A DNA stretch of 64,000 bases from NCBI RefSeq assembly GCF_017311165.1, contig NZ_CP062973.1:124001-188000 (forward strand). The letters run 5' to 3'. The stretch is from Psychroflexus sp. ALD_RP9 (GTDB taxonomy: Bacteria > Bacteroidota > Bacteroidia > Flavobacteriales > Flavobacteriaceae). A program made the translations under genes and the position numbers. Shown here piece by piece: positions 8,619 through 17,326 of this stretch. Below the pieces are notes generated by a model. That model ran no database searches and was not told the DNA's origin. It worked only from the letters and a program-made list of their open reading frames with translations. Position 1 is the stretch's first letter, and each line of letters opens with the position of its first letter.

Positions 8619-11027
8619 ATGCAAGAAAAGGTCCAAAATAAAGATATTTCTTTTGATGAATTTAAATCAGAAGTTTTAAAAGATTATAAAATTGCAGTAA
8701 CGAGTAGAGAGTGTAGCTTACTTGGTCGGCGTGAAGTCTTAACCGGGAAAGCTAAGTTCGGGATATTTGGTGATGGTAAAGAAGTGCCACAACTCGCTTG
8801 GGCAAAATCTTTCAAGAATGGTGATTTTAGATCGGGTTATTATCGTGACCAAACCTTTATGATGGCTATCGGTGAGTTAAGCATCGAACAATTTTTTGCT
8901 GGTTTGTATGCTAATACTAATATTGATGAAGAGCCAATGTCTGGCGGAAGACAAATGGGCGGACATTTTATGACGCATTCGTTAAATCAAGATGGCTCAT
9001 GGAAAAACCTTACTGAACAAAAAAATTCAAGCGCAGACATCTCTCCTACTGCAGGACAAATGCCTCGATTACTTGGCTTAGCCCAAGCCTCAAAAATTTA
9101 TCGCCACGAATCTAATATAGATAGTACTAATTTTTCTAAAAATGGTAATGAAATTGCTTGGGGAACAATTGGTAATGCTAGTACAAGCGAAGGTTTATTC
9201 TGGGAAACATTTAATGCGGCTGGTGTTTTACAAGTGCCAATAGTAATCAATGTTTGGGATGATGACTACGGAATTTCAGTTCATGCTAGACATCAAACGA
9301 CTAAAGAAAATATTTCAAAAATTTTGATGGGTTTTCAGTGTGATGACAATGATGATGGTTATGAAATTATTGTTGTAAAAGGTTGGGATTATCCTGCATT
9401 AATTGAAGCCTACCAAAAAGCAGAAGCCATTGCCCGAGAAAAACATGTGCCCGTTTTAATTCATGTGGTCGAATTAACACAACCTCAAGGTCATTCTACT
9501 TCAGGCTCGCATGAACGTTATAAGGATAAAGATCGTTTAGAGTGGGAAAAAGAACACGATTGCAACCTAAAAATGCGTCAATGGATGCTTGATAATGGTA
9601 TTGCAACCGATGAAGAACTTAGTGAACTCGAAAAGTCTATTAAAAAAGAAGTTCGTAACGGTAAAAAAGCAGCCTGGACGGCTTTTGGTAAACAAGCCAA
9701 AGCCTACAATAAAGAGTTAATTAAGTTACTAAAAGATTTAGCAGAAAGTAGTGAAAACAAATCATTCATAACTAACCTAGTTAATGAATTAAGTGATAAT
9801 AGTGAGCCATTAAAAAGCATTGTTTATGCAACAGGTCGTAAAGCTTTAAGATATGTTAGAAACGAATCTACTGAAGCAAAATCTAGCTTAATTAACTGGT
9901 TAAACGATTTTCAACAAAAAGTTCAACCTGACTACAGTAGCCATTTATGGAGTCCTTATGAAGCTAGTGCTAAAAATATTGCCGAAGTTTTACCAGAATA
10001 TAATGATGATTCAAAAATGGTAGATGCTCGAGTTATTATGCGTGATAATTTTGAAGCTATTTTTAAGTCAAGACCAGAAACTTTAGTGTTTGGTGAAGAT
10101 TCAGGTGAAATTGGTGATGTTAACCAAGGCTTAGAAGGTTTACAAGAAAAATTTGGTGAATTAAGGGTTTCAGATACAGGAATTAGAGAAGCAACCATTC
10201 TAGGCCAAGGTATTGGTATGGCTTTACGCGGTTTACGTCCTATTGCTGAAATTCAATACCTAGACTATTTACTCTATGCTTTACAAATCATGAGTGATGA
10301 TTTAGCTACAACACTTTATCGCTCAAAAGGAAAACAAAAAGCACCCTTAATTGTGAGAACACGTGGCCACAGGTTAGAAGGCATATGGCATTCAGGATCT
10401 CCAATGGGTGGTATTCTTAACTTATTACGTGGAGTTAATGTTCTTGTTCCAAGAAATATGACAAAAGCAGCTGGTTTTTATAATAGCATGCTTGAAAGCG
10501 ATGAACCAGCATTAATTGTAGAATGCTTAAATGGCTATCGCTTAAAAGAAAAGTTACCTAGTAATTTAGGTGAGTTTAAAACACCAATTGGCCAAGTTGA
10601 AACTATTAGAGAAGGAAGTGATATTAGTGTTGTATCATATGGCTCAACACTTAGAATTATTGAAAAAGCTGCAAATGAACTCGAAGAGGTTGGCATTTCG
10701 GTTGAAGTTATAGATGTTCAATCTTTACTACCGTTTGACATAAATCATGATTTAGTTAAAAGTGTTGCAAAAACCAACCGATTATTAGTTGTTGATGAAG
10801 ATGTACCAGGTGGTGCTTCAGCCTATATTTTACAAAAAATTATTGATGAACAAAATGCTTATCAATATTTAGATAGTAAGCCACAAACATTAACTGCTAA
10901 AGCTCACCGACCAGCTTACGGCACTGATGGCGATTACTTCTCTAAACCTTCAGCTGAAGATATTTTTGAAAAGATTTACAGCATTATGCACGAATTTAAG
11001 CCATCAAAATTTCCGAAGTTGATGTAA
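8619..11027 (+). CDS. Branched-chain 2-oxoacid dehydrogenase E1, fused alpha and beta subunits
   Basis: This 802-residue protein joins the two E1 subunits that are separate in many bacteria. The N-terminal part (to about residue 380) is the thiamine-diphosphate-binding alpha domain, with GNASTSEGLFWE near residue 185 and DDDYGISV about 28 residues later. The C-terminal part (from about residue 445) is the beta domain, with LVFGEDSGEIGDVNQGLEG near 487 and the transketolase C-terminal domain at the end (VDEDVPGGAS). The complex decarboxylates branched-chain 2-oxoacids from Val, Leu and Ile and would supply primers for iso-branched fatty acids. No E2 or E3 gene is adjacent. It has its own promoter and terminator, so it is probably monocistronic. 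Confidence 0.85.
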   Translation: MQEKVQNKDISFDEFKSEVLKDYKIAVTSRECSLLGRREVLTGKAKFGIFGDGKEVPQLAWAKSFKNGDFRSGYYRDQTFMMAIGELSIEQFFAGLYANTNIDEEPMSGGRQMGGHFMTHSLNQDGSWKNLTEQKNSSADISPTAGQMPRLLGLAQASKIYRHESNIDSTNFSKNGNEIAWGTIGNASTSEGLFWETFNAAGVLQVPIVINVWDDDYGISVHARHQTTKENISKILMGFQCDDNDDGYEIIVVKGWDYPALIEAYQKAEAIAREKHVPVLIHVVELTQPQGHSTSGSHERYKDKDRLEWEKEHDCNLKMRQWMLDNGIATDEELSELEKSIKKEVRNGKKAAWTAFGKQAKAYNKELIKLLKDLAESSENKSFITNLVNELSDNSEPLKSIVYATGRKALRYVRNESTEAKSSLINWLNDFQQKVQPDYSSHLWSPYEASAKNIAEVLPEYNDDSKMVDARVIMRDNFEAIFKSRPETLVFGEDSGEIGDVNQGLEGLQEKFGELRVSDTGIREATILGQGIGMALRGLRPIAEIQYLDYLLYALQIMSDDLATTLYRSKGKQKAPLIVRTRGHRLEGIWHSGSPMGGILNLLRGVNVLVPRNMTKAAGFYNSMLESDEPALIVECLNGYRLKEKLPSNLGEFKTPIGQVETIREGSDISVVSYGSTLRIIEKAANELEEVGISVEVIDVQSLLPFDINHDLVKSVAKTNRLLVVDEDVPGGASAYILQKIIDEQNAYQYLDSKPQTLTAKAHRPAYGTDGDYFSKPSAEDIFEKIYSIMHEFKPSKFPKLM

Positions 11028-11055
11028 GGCTTAAAATCAAACTTTTTTAATCGAT

Positions 11056-11092
11056 ACCGGTTTAATCAATATAATTAAACCGGTTTTTTTTA
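11056..11092 (+). terminator. Rho-independent terminator after the E1 gene
   Basis: ACCGGTTTAAT at 11056-11066 pairs perfectly with ATTAAACCGGT at 11074-11084 around a 7-base loop. It is followed by a T-run to about 11091. It lies 28 bases after the stop of the E1 gene. Confidence 0.9.
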
Positions 11093-11251
11093 TACCAAAT
11101 TTTCTATGAAATGAGATAACAGCAATTGAATTATAATTGTCTTAGTCAAGGCAAAAAAATTAAGCATAGCTTAGCTACGTTTCATTTTTTTAACGGAGAG
11201 AAAGGCAATTAGAAACTATTTATTTGTTTTGTTTTATGGGATATTAGGTAT
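11092..11251. repeat. Fold-back (inverted-repeat) intergenic element, about 160 bp
   Basis: The element starts ATACC (11092-11096) and ends GGTAT (11247-11251). The outer 25 bases of each end pair with each other, and most mismatches are G-T wobbles. An internal pair is TTGTCTT (11137-11143) with AAGGCAA (11202-11208). The centre is an apical stem of A7...TAGCT with AGCTA...T7 (about 11154-11191). The whole unit folds back on itself and lies between two convergent genes, ending in the stop codon of the next one. This looks like a non-autonomous MITE or REP-like unit or a structured RNA. No second copy was noticed in the window. Confidence 0.6.
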
Positions 11252-12795
11252 TACATCCATTCTATTGTATTAGACTCAATTTTGAATAAAATTTCATTAG
11301 CCATTTGTCTTGCTTCTTGATGTTTTAAATAATTAATTTTAAGTGACCCAGAAGCTGTGTAAAGTATTAAATTACACATACCAACGCGTCGTTGATATAA
11401 GTTTTGCTTAACAGCGATAGATTGAATTTTAAAAAGCTCAACAAAAGCAGTTGTTGTATGTATTGAACCACCACCAACTTTAATCATCGTTTCAGAAATA
11501 CTTACATAACTTTTTCGAGTTGATAAATACACTAAAGTGATTAAAAAAATTAACAATAATGCTAAGCCTACAATTATAAAAGCTGAATACTGCTGTATTA
11601 CGAATAACTGAAAAAAGCTTAAAGCCGAAAACAACACAAGCAAACGCAGACTTAAAACTTTAAACCTTAACCACTGTGTTTTAATAGACCTGAAGTTGAT
11701 GCTTTGATAATCTTTAATACCAAATAATGCTTCGAATAGCAAGTTTATATGATACTTAGAAACACCTACAACACCAATTTTATTTTTTATGTTTAACTCT
11801 TCAGAACTTGCCTGGCTTATATAAACATTACTAAATTTAAAAAACCGTCTTAATGGGTTGGTCTCAATTTCAAAAACTTGTGTCTTTTTAGCCTTTATGA
11901 GTTTATTAACCCGTTTCAATAAACCGTATTGCACCATGTAGTTTTGATCAACAGCAAAAAGCTTTAACTCAAAATATTGAATAATGGTCAAAGCAACAGT
12001 CAAAACAACGCCTATAACAATTACTATAAAAACAACACCGATAATCACGCTTAATAAACTCGGTAAATAAGCTTGAATTTGAGTTTCTAAATCAATATCA
12101 AATTTATTTGATACCAAATCACCAAATGAATTATAGATATATGAAAGAAAGGCTAGAATTACACCAATTCCCTTAAAAAAGTTAGAACTAATGCCAACTT
12201 TTAATAAATCAAGAAAACTTAACTTAAATAAAAGTTGTTTAGAAGCATTCTGCTTAGCTGAACTAGACGTGTTAGTATTTGGCTCATTAACTTCAACTGA
12301 TGTAGCTAAATCTTCGGCTTGAGCTACTTTTTGTTCGGTGAGTAATTCCTGTAAATGCTCAGCATCATCTTTATCGAGTGCTTTAATTGTGACTTCAGCT
12401 TTATCGTTACCAGCTGTTTCAATTTCTAAGCCAACAACGTTCAAGACTTGTTGAATTAAATTCTGCTGAAGATTGATGTTCTGTATACGTTCAAAAGGAA
12501 TTTCAATTTGACTTACCTTAAAAATTCCGCTTGTAAGAAAAAATGCATTTGAACCAACATGAAATTTATACCGTTTATATGAAATATATGAAAAAACAAA
12601 CTGAATAATTACCAAAATAACAATTCCTAAAATGAAGTAATGCAGATAATCTCTTGCTTTACCACTTAATAATGGTATAGCTAAAACAGCAATGTTTTGC
12701 CGAATACGTTTGACTAAATCAGCCAAAAAAATGACGAATACACCTCTAAATGATTGTAGAGTTGGTTCGCTAAATTTAGCTTGTTGACTCATCAT
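11251..12795 (-). CDS. Bacterial PH-domain (YdbT-like) membrane protein
   Basis: This 514-residue membrane protein has several hydrophobic segment pairs separated by soluble bPH_2 (DUF304) modules, the layout of Bacillus YdbT. Each module contains the recurring motif of the family, for example EIPFERIQNINLQQNLIQ near residue 95. The YdbS/YdbT family is linked to the membrane and to resistance to some antimicrobials in Bacillus; its biochemical role is unknown. It overlaps the end of the upstream PH-domain gene by 20 bases, the usual paired arrangement. Two start ATGs lie in tandem (12795 and 12792). Confidence 0.8.
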   Translation of the reverse strand: MMSQQAKFSEPTLQSFRGVFVIFLADLVKRIRQNIAVLAIPLLSGKARDYLHYFILGIVILVIIQFVFSYISYKRYKFHVGSNAFFLTSGIFKVSQIEIPFERIQNINLQQNLIQQVLNVVGLEIETAGNDKAEVTIKALDKDDAEHLQELLTEQKVAQAEDLATSVEVNEPNTNTSSSAKQNASKQLLFKLSFLDLLKVGISSNFFKGIGVILAFLSYIYNSFGDLVSNKFDIDLETQIQAYLPSLLSVIIGVVFIVIVIGVVLTVALTIIQYFELKLFAVDQNYMVQYGLLKRVNKLIKAKKTQVFEIETNPLRRFFKFSNVYISQASSEELNIKNKIGVVGVSKYHINLLFEALFGIKDYQSINFRSIKTQWLRFKVLSLRLLVLFSALSFFQLFVIQQYSAFIIVGLALLLIFLITLVYLSTRKSYVSISETMIKVGGGSIHTTTAFVELFKIQSIAVKQNLYQRRVGMCNLILYTASGSLKINYLKHQEARQMANEILFKIESNTIEWM

Positions 12796-13315
12796 TCAAA
12801 TCAGAATTTTGTTGCATCACATAAGCCTTAATCTTACTTGCTGTGTTTTTATCAAGCCCATAAATTGACAAGTCTCCAGATGATGCACCAGCAGTATATA
12901 ACTTAATGGCATACAAATTTTGCCATCTAAGGAAGATTCCTTGAATAACTTCAACATGTTGAATACGCTTGAACGGCAGAACAGTTTCTTTATGTACAAA
13001 AAAGCCTTTCGAAAAATAGATATCGTGATCCCTTAAACCATAGGTTCTTTTTTTATAACCAAATTCAATTTCGATAAACCAAATAGATATAATCAAAATC
13101 ACTATTGGTATAAAAATAAACCAAAACAACTGCGGTATACCAAACTGAAAATAAAAAGAACAAAATATGAAAATCAAAATAGGCAATATCAAAAAAACGG
13201 TCTGAAGCCTTAAGATTTTGATGTAATTTTGGTGAATAAACTGCGTTTGTATTTTTTGGTAATCAGGCAAATCAATTAAACTCAAATCCTGATTTTTAAA
13301 TATTTTAGCATCCAT
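12776..13315 (-). CDS. Bacterial PH-domain (YdbS-like) membrane protein
   Basis: This protein of about 179 residues has two transmembrane segments near residues 35-80, followed by one bPH_2 domain with the family motif TVLPFKRIQHVEVIQGIF. It is the small partner of the YdbT-like gene just downstream, and the two overlap by 20 bases. I place the start at ATG 13315, one base after the stop of the preceding gene. A longer reading from 13351 would overlap that gene by 35 bases and adds no recognisable sequence. The partnership is a known family feature; the function is not established. Confidence 0.78.
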   Translation of the reverse strand: MDAKIFKNQDLSLIDLPDYQKIQTQFIHQNYIKILRLQTVFLILPILIFIFCSFYFQFGIPQLFWFIFIPIVILIISIWFIEIEFGYKKRTYGLRDHDIYFSKGFFVHKETVLPFKRIQHVEVIQGIFLRWQNLYAIKLYTAGASSGDLSIYGLDKNTASKIKAYVMQQNSDLNDESTS

Positions 13316-13316
13316 A

Positions 13317-13922
13317 CTATTCAATGATATCAACGCGTTTAGAGTTGACATATTTTGCTGTAAATGCCTCTTTAAAACCTAATTCCTTTAAGGCATCTCG
13401 AAGTTGTTTCGCTTCTTCTAAGGTTTTAAACAAACCCATTGAGTAAGAGTTTAAATAATAATTTTCATCACCTTTAATCAACAAAAACTCTTTAGAAACT
13501 AGAGGCGTATTAAAACGCTCGAATGCCCCAATTTGAACTGCATAATATTCTTGCGGCTCTTGAAGCTCTACTGAACTATTAGGCTGATTTAATTGATTTT
13601 GAAGCTCTTGTTTATCAGCTTGTAAAATTTCAATTTCTTGCTTCAAACTATCTATTTGTTGTGTGTTCTCAGCTTTTACAACATTACTTTCTTGAGTTGA
13701 AATACCTAAAATCGATGGGCTAGAATAACTCAAACCAATAAAAACGAGCAATAATACAAGAGCTAAAATAAATAAAGCCAAAAACGTTTTTTTTTGTTGA
13801 GTTTGGTTATCTTCTTTTGACTTTAAATCACTTATAACTTTATTTTGATGTTCGATAGTATCTTGGTGTGAAGAAACTTTCTCATTTAAATCATTTAATT
13901 CCTCATCAGTTAAAATAGGCAT
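13317..13922 (-). CDS. Membrane protein with coiled coil and SPOR-like C-terminal domain
   Basis: This is a 201-residue protein. It has an acidic, charged N-terminus with coiled-coil character (about 5-45), one transmembrane helix (about 46-70), a second heptad-rich segment (about 85-115) and a C-terminal domain reading YYAVQIGAFERF near 130, with SMGLFKTLEEAKQLRDAL later. That is the pattern of SPOR domains, which bind denuded peptidoglycan at division sites. It is followed directly by the PH-domain pair, suggesting a shared envelope role (inference). The SPOR call rests on pattern only. Confidence 0.7.
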   Translation of the reverse strand: MPILTDEELNDLNEKVSSHQDTIEHQNKVISDLKSKEDNQTQQKKTFLALFILALVLLLVFIGLSYSSPSILGISTQESNVVKAENTQQIDSLKQEIEILQADKQELQNQLNQPNSSVELQEPQEYYAVQIGAFERFNTPLVSKEFLLIKGDENYYLNSYSMGLFKTLEEAKQLRDALKELGFKEAFTAKYVNSKRVDIIE

Positions 13923-13961
13923 AGCAGTTGGTTTTTAGATAATTGTAAAGTTACATAAAAA

Positions 13962-14792
13962 TTATGGAATCCACTTTTTTTCAAAATTTGGTGCACGCTT
14001 TTCTAAAAAAGCATTGCGACCCTCTTTAGCTTCATCAGTCATGTAAGCTAATCGAGTAGCTTCACCGGCAAAGACTTGCTGCCCAACCATACCATCATCA
14101 GTTAGATTCATGGCAAATTTGAGCATTTTAATAGAAATTGGCGATTTTTGTAAAACCTCTTGTGCCCATTCAAAAGCTGTTTCTTCTAACTTGTCATGCG
14201 GAACCACTGCGTTAACCATTCCCATTTCATAAGCCTCTTGAGCTGAATAATTTCGACCTAAGAAAAATATTTCTCTGGCGCGCTTCTGCCCTACCATTTT
14301 CGCTAAATATGCAGAACCGTAACCACCGTCAAAGCTTGTAACATCTGCATCAGTCTGTTTAAAAATAGCATGCTCCTGACTTGCTAAAGTCATATCACAA
14401 ACCACATGTAAACTATGGCCGCCACCAACAGCCCAACCAGGAACAACACAAATTACAGCTTTTGGCATAAACCTTATTAAACGCTGCACTTCTAAGATAT
14501 TTAAACGGTGATAGCCATCTTCACCTACGTAACCTTCTTTGCCTCTAGCCTTTTGGTCTCCACCACTACAAAACGACCATACACCATCTTTGGTTGACGG
14601 ACCTTCTGCTGATAATAATACTGCTCCTATTGAAGAATCTTCTTGAGCGTCATGAAAAGCATCTAATAGTTCACTTGTTGTTTTTGGGCGAAATGCATTT
14701 CTAACTTCTGGCCTATTAAAAGCAATTCTTGCTACACCATTACATTTTTTATAAGTAATATCCTGGTAATCTTTAACTTTAGTCCAATTCAT
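13962..14792 (-). CDS. menB: 1,4-Dihydroxy-2-naphthoyl-CoA synthase (MenB)
   Basis: This crotonase-fold enzyme closes the naphthoquinone ring in menaquinone synthesis, converting o-succinylbenzoyl-CoA to DHNA-CoA. The length of 276 residues is typical. MenB-specific features are SGGDQKARG at 76-84, the oxyanion-hole segment PGWAVGGGHSL at 118-128, and DADVTSFDGGYGS at 148-160 with the conserved aspartate and tyrosine region. No other men gene is adjacent. It begins 3 bases after the cysteine dioxygenase stop and precedes the SPOR-like gene, so it is probably part of a mixed transcript. Menaquinone is the usual respiratory quinone of this phylum. Confidence 0.95.
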   Translation of the reverse strand: MNWTKVKDYQDITYKKCNGVARIAFNRPEVRNAFRPKTTSELLDAFHDAQEDSSIGAVLLSAEGPSTKDGVWSFCSGGDQKARGKEGYVGEDGYHRLNILEVQRLIRFMPKAVICVVPGWAVGGGHSLHVVCDMTLASQEHAIFKQTDADVTSFDGGYGSAYLAKMVGQKRAREIFFLGRNYSAQEAYEMGMVNAVVPHDKLEETAFEWAQEVLQKSPISIKMLKFAMNLTDDGMVGQQVFAGEATRLAYMTDEAKEGRNAFLEKRAPNFEKKWIP

Positions 14793-14795
14793 TTA

Positions 14796-15338
14796 TTAAT
14801 ATTTAGTTGAGTTCAGTTTTACGCTTTTACCTTTTACAGAATCATAATATAAATCTTTATACTCAAATTTACCTTTTTCAGGATTATAGGCGCTACATTC
14901 ATCGATTGGTGCAACATATAAATGTAAACTCATCGAACGCCCGTTAGCAATATTATGTAAAGAATGATAGCCCAAATCATCATTCATATAAGACAAACGC
15001 TCTTCAGTCATCTTAACATCAGCTGTTTTTACTAGTTTATCATTTTTAGTTTGAAAACGTTGTTCCCTTAACTTTCCTTCAGCTAAATAAACCCAACACT
15101 CTTCGCCATTATGACAGTGAATTGGTGTGTCTTGATCTTTTTCCCAACAAAGTAAAATAAGCTCGTAATCGTCAGTACGTTCAACGCAATTTCTAGTATA
15201 AGCTTCATCTGAAAACATGGCATATGGCTGGAGATCTTCAGATGGAATTTTCATCTGCTTAGCGATATTTACATAGTCATCGCCAGAGCAATGCGGAAGT
15301 TCATTTAATAATTCTTGTAATGAAGATATTGTATTCAA
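14796..15338 (-). CDS. Cysteine dioxygenase
   Basis: This is a cupin-fold iron enzyme oxidising cysteine to cysteine sulfinate. Numbered from TTG 15338 (180 residues), the first iron ligands are H74 and H76 in PIHCHNGEECW. The third is H125 in the segment NDDLGYH. The S-x-H-x-Y triad reads SLHLY at 137-141. The Cys (C81) and Tyr (Y141) that form the Cys-Tyr crosslink in mammalian CDO are both present, which supports a true CDO rather than a general cupin. The frame stays open to ATG 15434, but that start would overlap the divergent gene, and its extra 32 residues look like promoter DNA. Start choice is uncertain. Confidence 0.85.
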   Translation of the reverse strand: MNTISSLQELLNELPHCSGDDYVNIAKQMKIPSEDLQPYAMFSDEAYTRNCVERTDDYELILLCWEKDQDTPIHCHNGEECWVYLAEGKLREQRFQTKNDKLVKTADVKMTEERLSYMNDDLGYHSLHNIANGRSMSLHLYVAPIDECSAYNPEKGKFEYKDLYYDSVKGKSVKLNSTKY

Positions 15339-15395
15339 AATAAGACTTTTTGATAATTTTAGAATGTTGTAAGCGACTATAGTTCTAAAATTATA

Positions 15396-15403
15396 TATTT
15401 TCG
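15396..15403 (+). promoter_or_regulatory. Possible -7 element for the PLP decarboxylase
   Basis: TATTTTCG resembles TAnnTTTG with one change, the same C variant seen before the E1 gene. It is 26 bases before the ATG at 15429. The nearest upstream TTG is too far (26 bases), so the support is weak. Confidence 0.3.
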
Positions 15404-15428
15404 TAAAGATAAATTTCACGATAGGCTT

Positions 15429-16805
15429 ATGCAAGAAGACTTAAAATTATTTCAAAAAATTTCAGAAAAGTTATTAAACAGTGAACAGAAAACAGGTGTT
15501 GTTGAACCTATTTCTCCGAAAAAGCTATTTAAAACATTTAACCTTGATTTAAATGAAGATGCCTTACCTGAAAATGAATTTGAAGAGCTATTAACTGATG
15601 TTGTTTTGAATACGCCTAGAACTTCTACCAAGCTTTTTTTTAATCAGCTATTTGGTGGTCGAAACCCAAAAGGAACTTTAGGCGAATTACTGGCAGTAAT
15701 GCTCAATAATAGCATGTATACTTATAAAGTTGGTGGACCACAAGTTGGTATCGAAAAAAATATCATCAAAAAAATATGCCAAATGATTGGTTATGGCAAA
15801 CAGGCTGATGGCACCTTTCCTCCAGGTGGTTCTATGAGTAATTTTATGGGAATGCTGATGGCTCGTGATCGAAAAAATAGAACTATAAAACAAGAAGGTG
15901 TGTCTCAAAAACTAATAATTTACACCTCTGAAGCTTCACATTACTCAATTACTAAAAATGCTAGTTTTGGCGGTATTGGCGTTAGCCAGATTAGACGAGT
16001 AAAGACCAATCAGTTTGGACAAATGGACGTTTCGCATTTACAAGAACTTATTGACCAAGACAAAGCCAATAATTTTGAACCATTTTTTGTCAATGCAACT
16101 GCTGGAACAACTGTACTTGGGGCATTTGATAATATTAAAACAATTCATGAAGTAATAAAAGATGATGATATTTGGCTACATGTTGATGGTGCCTACTGTG
16201 GTTCAGTGATTTTTAGTAAACGCTATAAACATCTCGTAGATGGTCTTGAATTATCAGACTCATTTAGCTTTAACGCTCATAAAATGCTTGGTGTACCTTT
16301 ATCCTGCTCTATTATCGTAACTCAAGACAAGCGTGATTTAAAGCACTCTTTTTCTTGTGACGCTAATTATCTATACCAAACTGACGACGACGACTATAAT
16401 CTTGGTAAAAACTCTTTACAATGTGGCCGAAGAAATGATGCGCTAAAGTTTTGGACACTATGGAAAGCCGTTGGTACAAAAGGACTCGAGGAACTTGTGA
16501 ACCAACAATTTAAATTAGCTGATACTGCTATTAATTATATAAACAATAACGCTGACTACAAACTATATAGCTATCAAGATTCTGTTTCAGTTTGCTTTAA
16601 TTACAAAAATGTAGATCCAAAAGATTTATGCAACTCACTTTATGAAGATGGCGAGTTAATGGTAGGTTATGGTAGCTTTAATAACGAGACTTTTGTGAGA
16701 TTGGTTACCATTAATAGTGGAAATTCTGAAGAAGATATCATAAACTTTTTTAAAGTTCTCGAAAGCTATGAACAGAAAAATAAGTTAGAAGAAATTACAG
16801 ATTGA
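15429..16805 (+). CDS. PLP-dependent decarboxylase, group II (probable cysteine sulfinate decarboxylase)
   Basis: This 458-residue protein is of the glutamate/aromatic-amino-acid/cysteine-sulfinate decarboxylase family. The PLP lysine is in SFNAHKMLG near residue 285. The aspartate that contacts the cofactor ring is in HVDGAYCGSV near 251. FPPGGSMSNF near residue 136 is the usual substrate-side segment. It is divergent from cysteine dioxygenase with almost no gap, which suggests that its substrate is cysteine sulfinate and its product hypotaurine. Glutamate or aspartate decarboxylation cannot be excluded from sequence alone. It overlaps the convergent YkgJ gene end by 11 bases. Confidence 0.85.
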   Translation: MQEDLKLFQKISEKLLNSEQKTGVVEPISPKKLFKTFNLDLNEDALPENEFEELLTDVVLNTPRTSTKLFFNQLFGGRNPKGTLGELLAVMLNNSMYTYKVGGPQVGIEKNIIKKICQMIGYGKQADGTFPPGGSMSNFMGMLMARDRKNRTIKQEGVSQKLIIYTSEASHYSITKNASFGGIGVSQIRRVKTNQFGQMDVSHLQELIDQDKANNFEPFFVNATAGTTVLGAFDNIKTIHEVIKDDDIWLHVDGAYCGSVIFSKRYKHLVDGLELSDSFSFNAHKMLGVPLSCSIIVTQDKRDLKHSFSCDANYLYQTDDDDYNLGKNSLQCGRRNDALKFWTLWKAVGTKGLEELVNQQFKLADTAINYINNNADYKLYSYQDSVSVCFNYKNVDPKDLCNSLYEDGELMVGYGSFNNETFVRLVTINSGNSEEDIINFFKVLESYEQKNKLEEITD

Positions 16806-17289
16806 TCCGTTCAAGCATTTTTTCGACAATTGAAAATGCAGCTGGACAAACCGCCGTATTTTTTAAAGTAAGATAGTTAATTTGATAGAATTTCTTCCGA
16901 TCAGTATGCGGAAATTCTGCACATGCTTTAGGTCTTACGTCATAAATCAAACAACGATTATCGTCGTCTAAAAATGGGCAAGGCAGCTGTTTCAAAACAT
17001 AGTCATTGTCCTCATCTAAATACAAGTAATTATCAACAAAAGTGGTTGACTTAATTTTAAAACGTTTTGCTATACGCTGAATATCTTTGTTGGTAAATAG
17101 TGGTCCTATTGTTTTACAACAATTTGCACAAGACAGGCAATTGATCTCTTCAAATGTTTCATCATGTAAAACTTGCATATCACGGTCAAGTGATTTTGGC
17201 TTTTTTTGGCGAAGCTTTTTCAAAAACTTCTGATGCACCTTATGTTTTTCTTTTGCTAACTTTGGCAAATTATTGATTAAATCTTCCAT
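16795..17289 (-). CDS. YkgJ-family cysteine-cluster protein
   Basis: This 164-residue protein has the YkgJ pattern of clustered cysteines: CLSCANCC near residue 46, then CPFLDDDNRCLIYDVRPKAC and a last Cys in the TAVCPAAF region. The family is predicted to bind a zinc or iron-sulfur centre and has no firm function. The start at ATG 17289 follows a good promoter by a few bases. The longer reading from 17337 would run through that promoter. It is convergent with the PLP decarboxylase and divergent from the methyltransferase. Confidence 0.85.
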   Translation of the reverse strand: MEDLINNLPKLAKEKHKVHQKFLKKLRQKKPKSLDRDMQVLHDETFEEINCLSCANCCKTIGPLFTNKDIQRIAKRFKIKSTTFVDNYLYLDEDNDYVLKQLPCPFLDDDNRCLIYDVRPKACAEFPHTDRKKFYQINYLTLKNTAVCPAAFSIVEKMLERINL

Positions 17290-17293
17290 TACA

Positions 17294-17326
17294 CAAAAGT
17301 ACATCAATTTGAAACATCCTAAGCAA
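17294..17326 (-). promoter_or_regulatory. Promoter of the ykgJ-like gene
   Basis: On the minus strand, TTG (17326-17324) is followed after 22 bases by TACTTTTG (17301-17294), a perfect -7 element. The ATG at 17289 is only 4 bases after it, so the mRNA may be effectively leaderless. The element overlaps the start region of the divergent methyltransferase. Confidence 0.55.

Noticed and set aside
16795..16805. Possible frameshift where the decarboxylase and YkgJ genes overlap
   Set aside because: Both proteins end in a normal way; an 11-base tail-to-tail overlap of convergent genes is ordinary in this compact genome.
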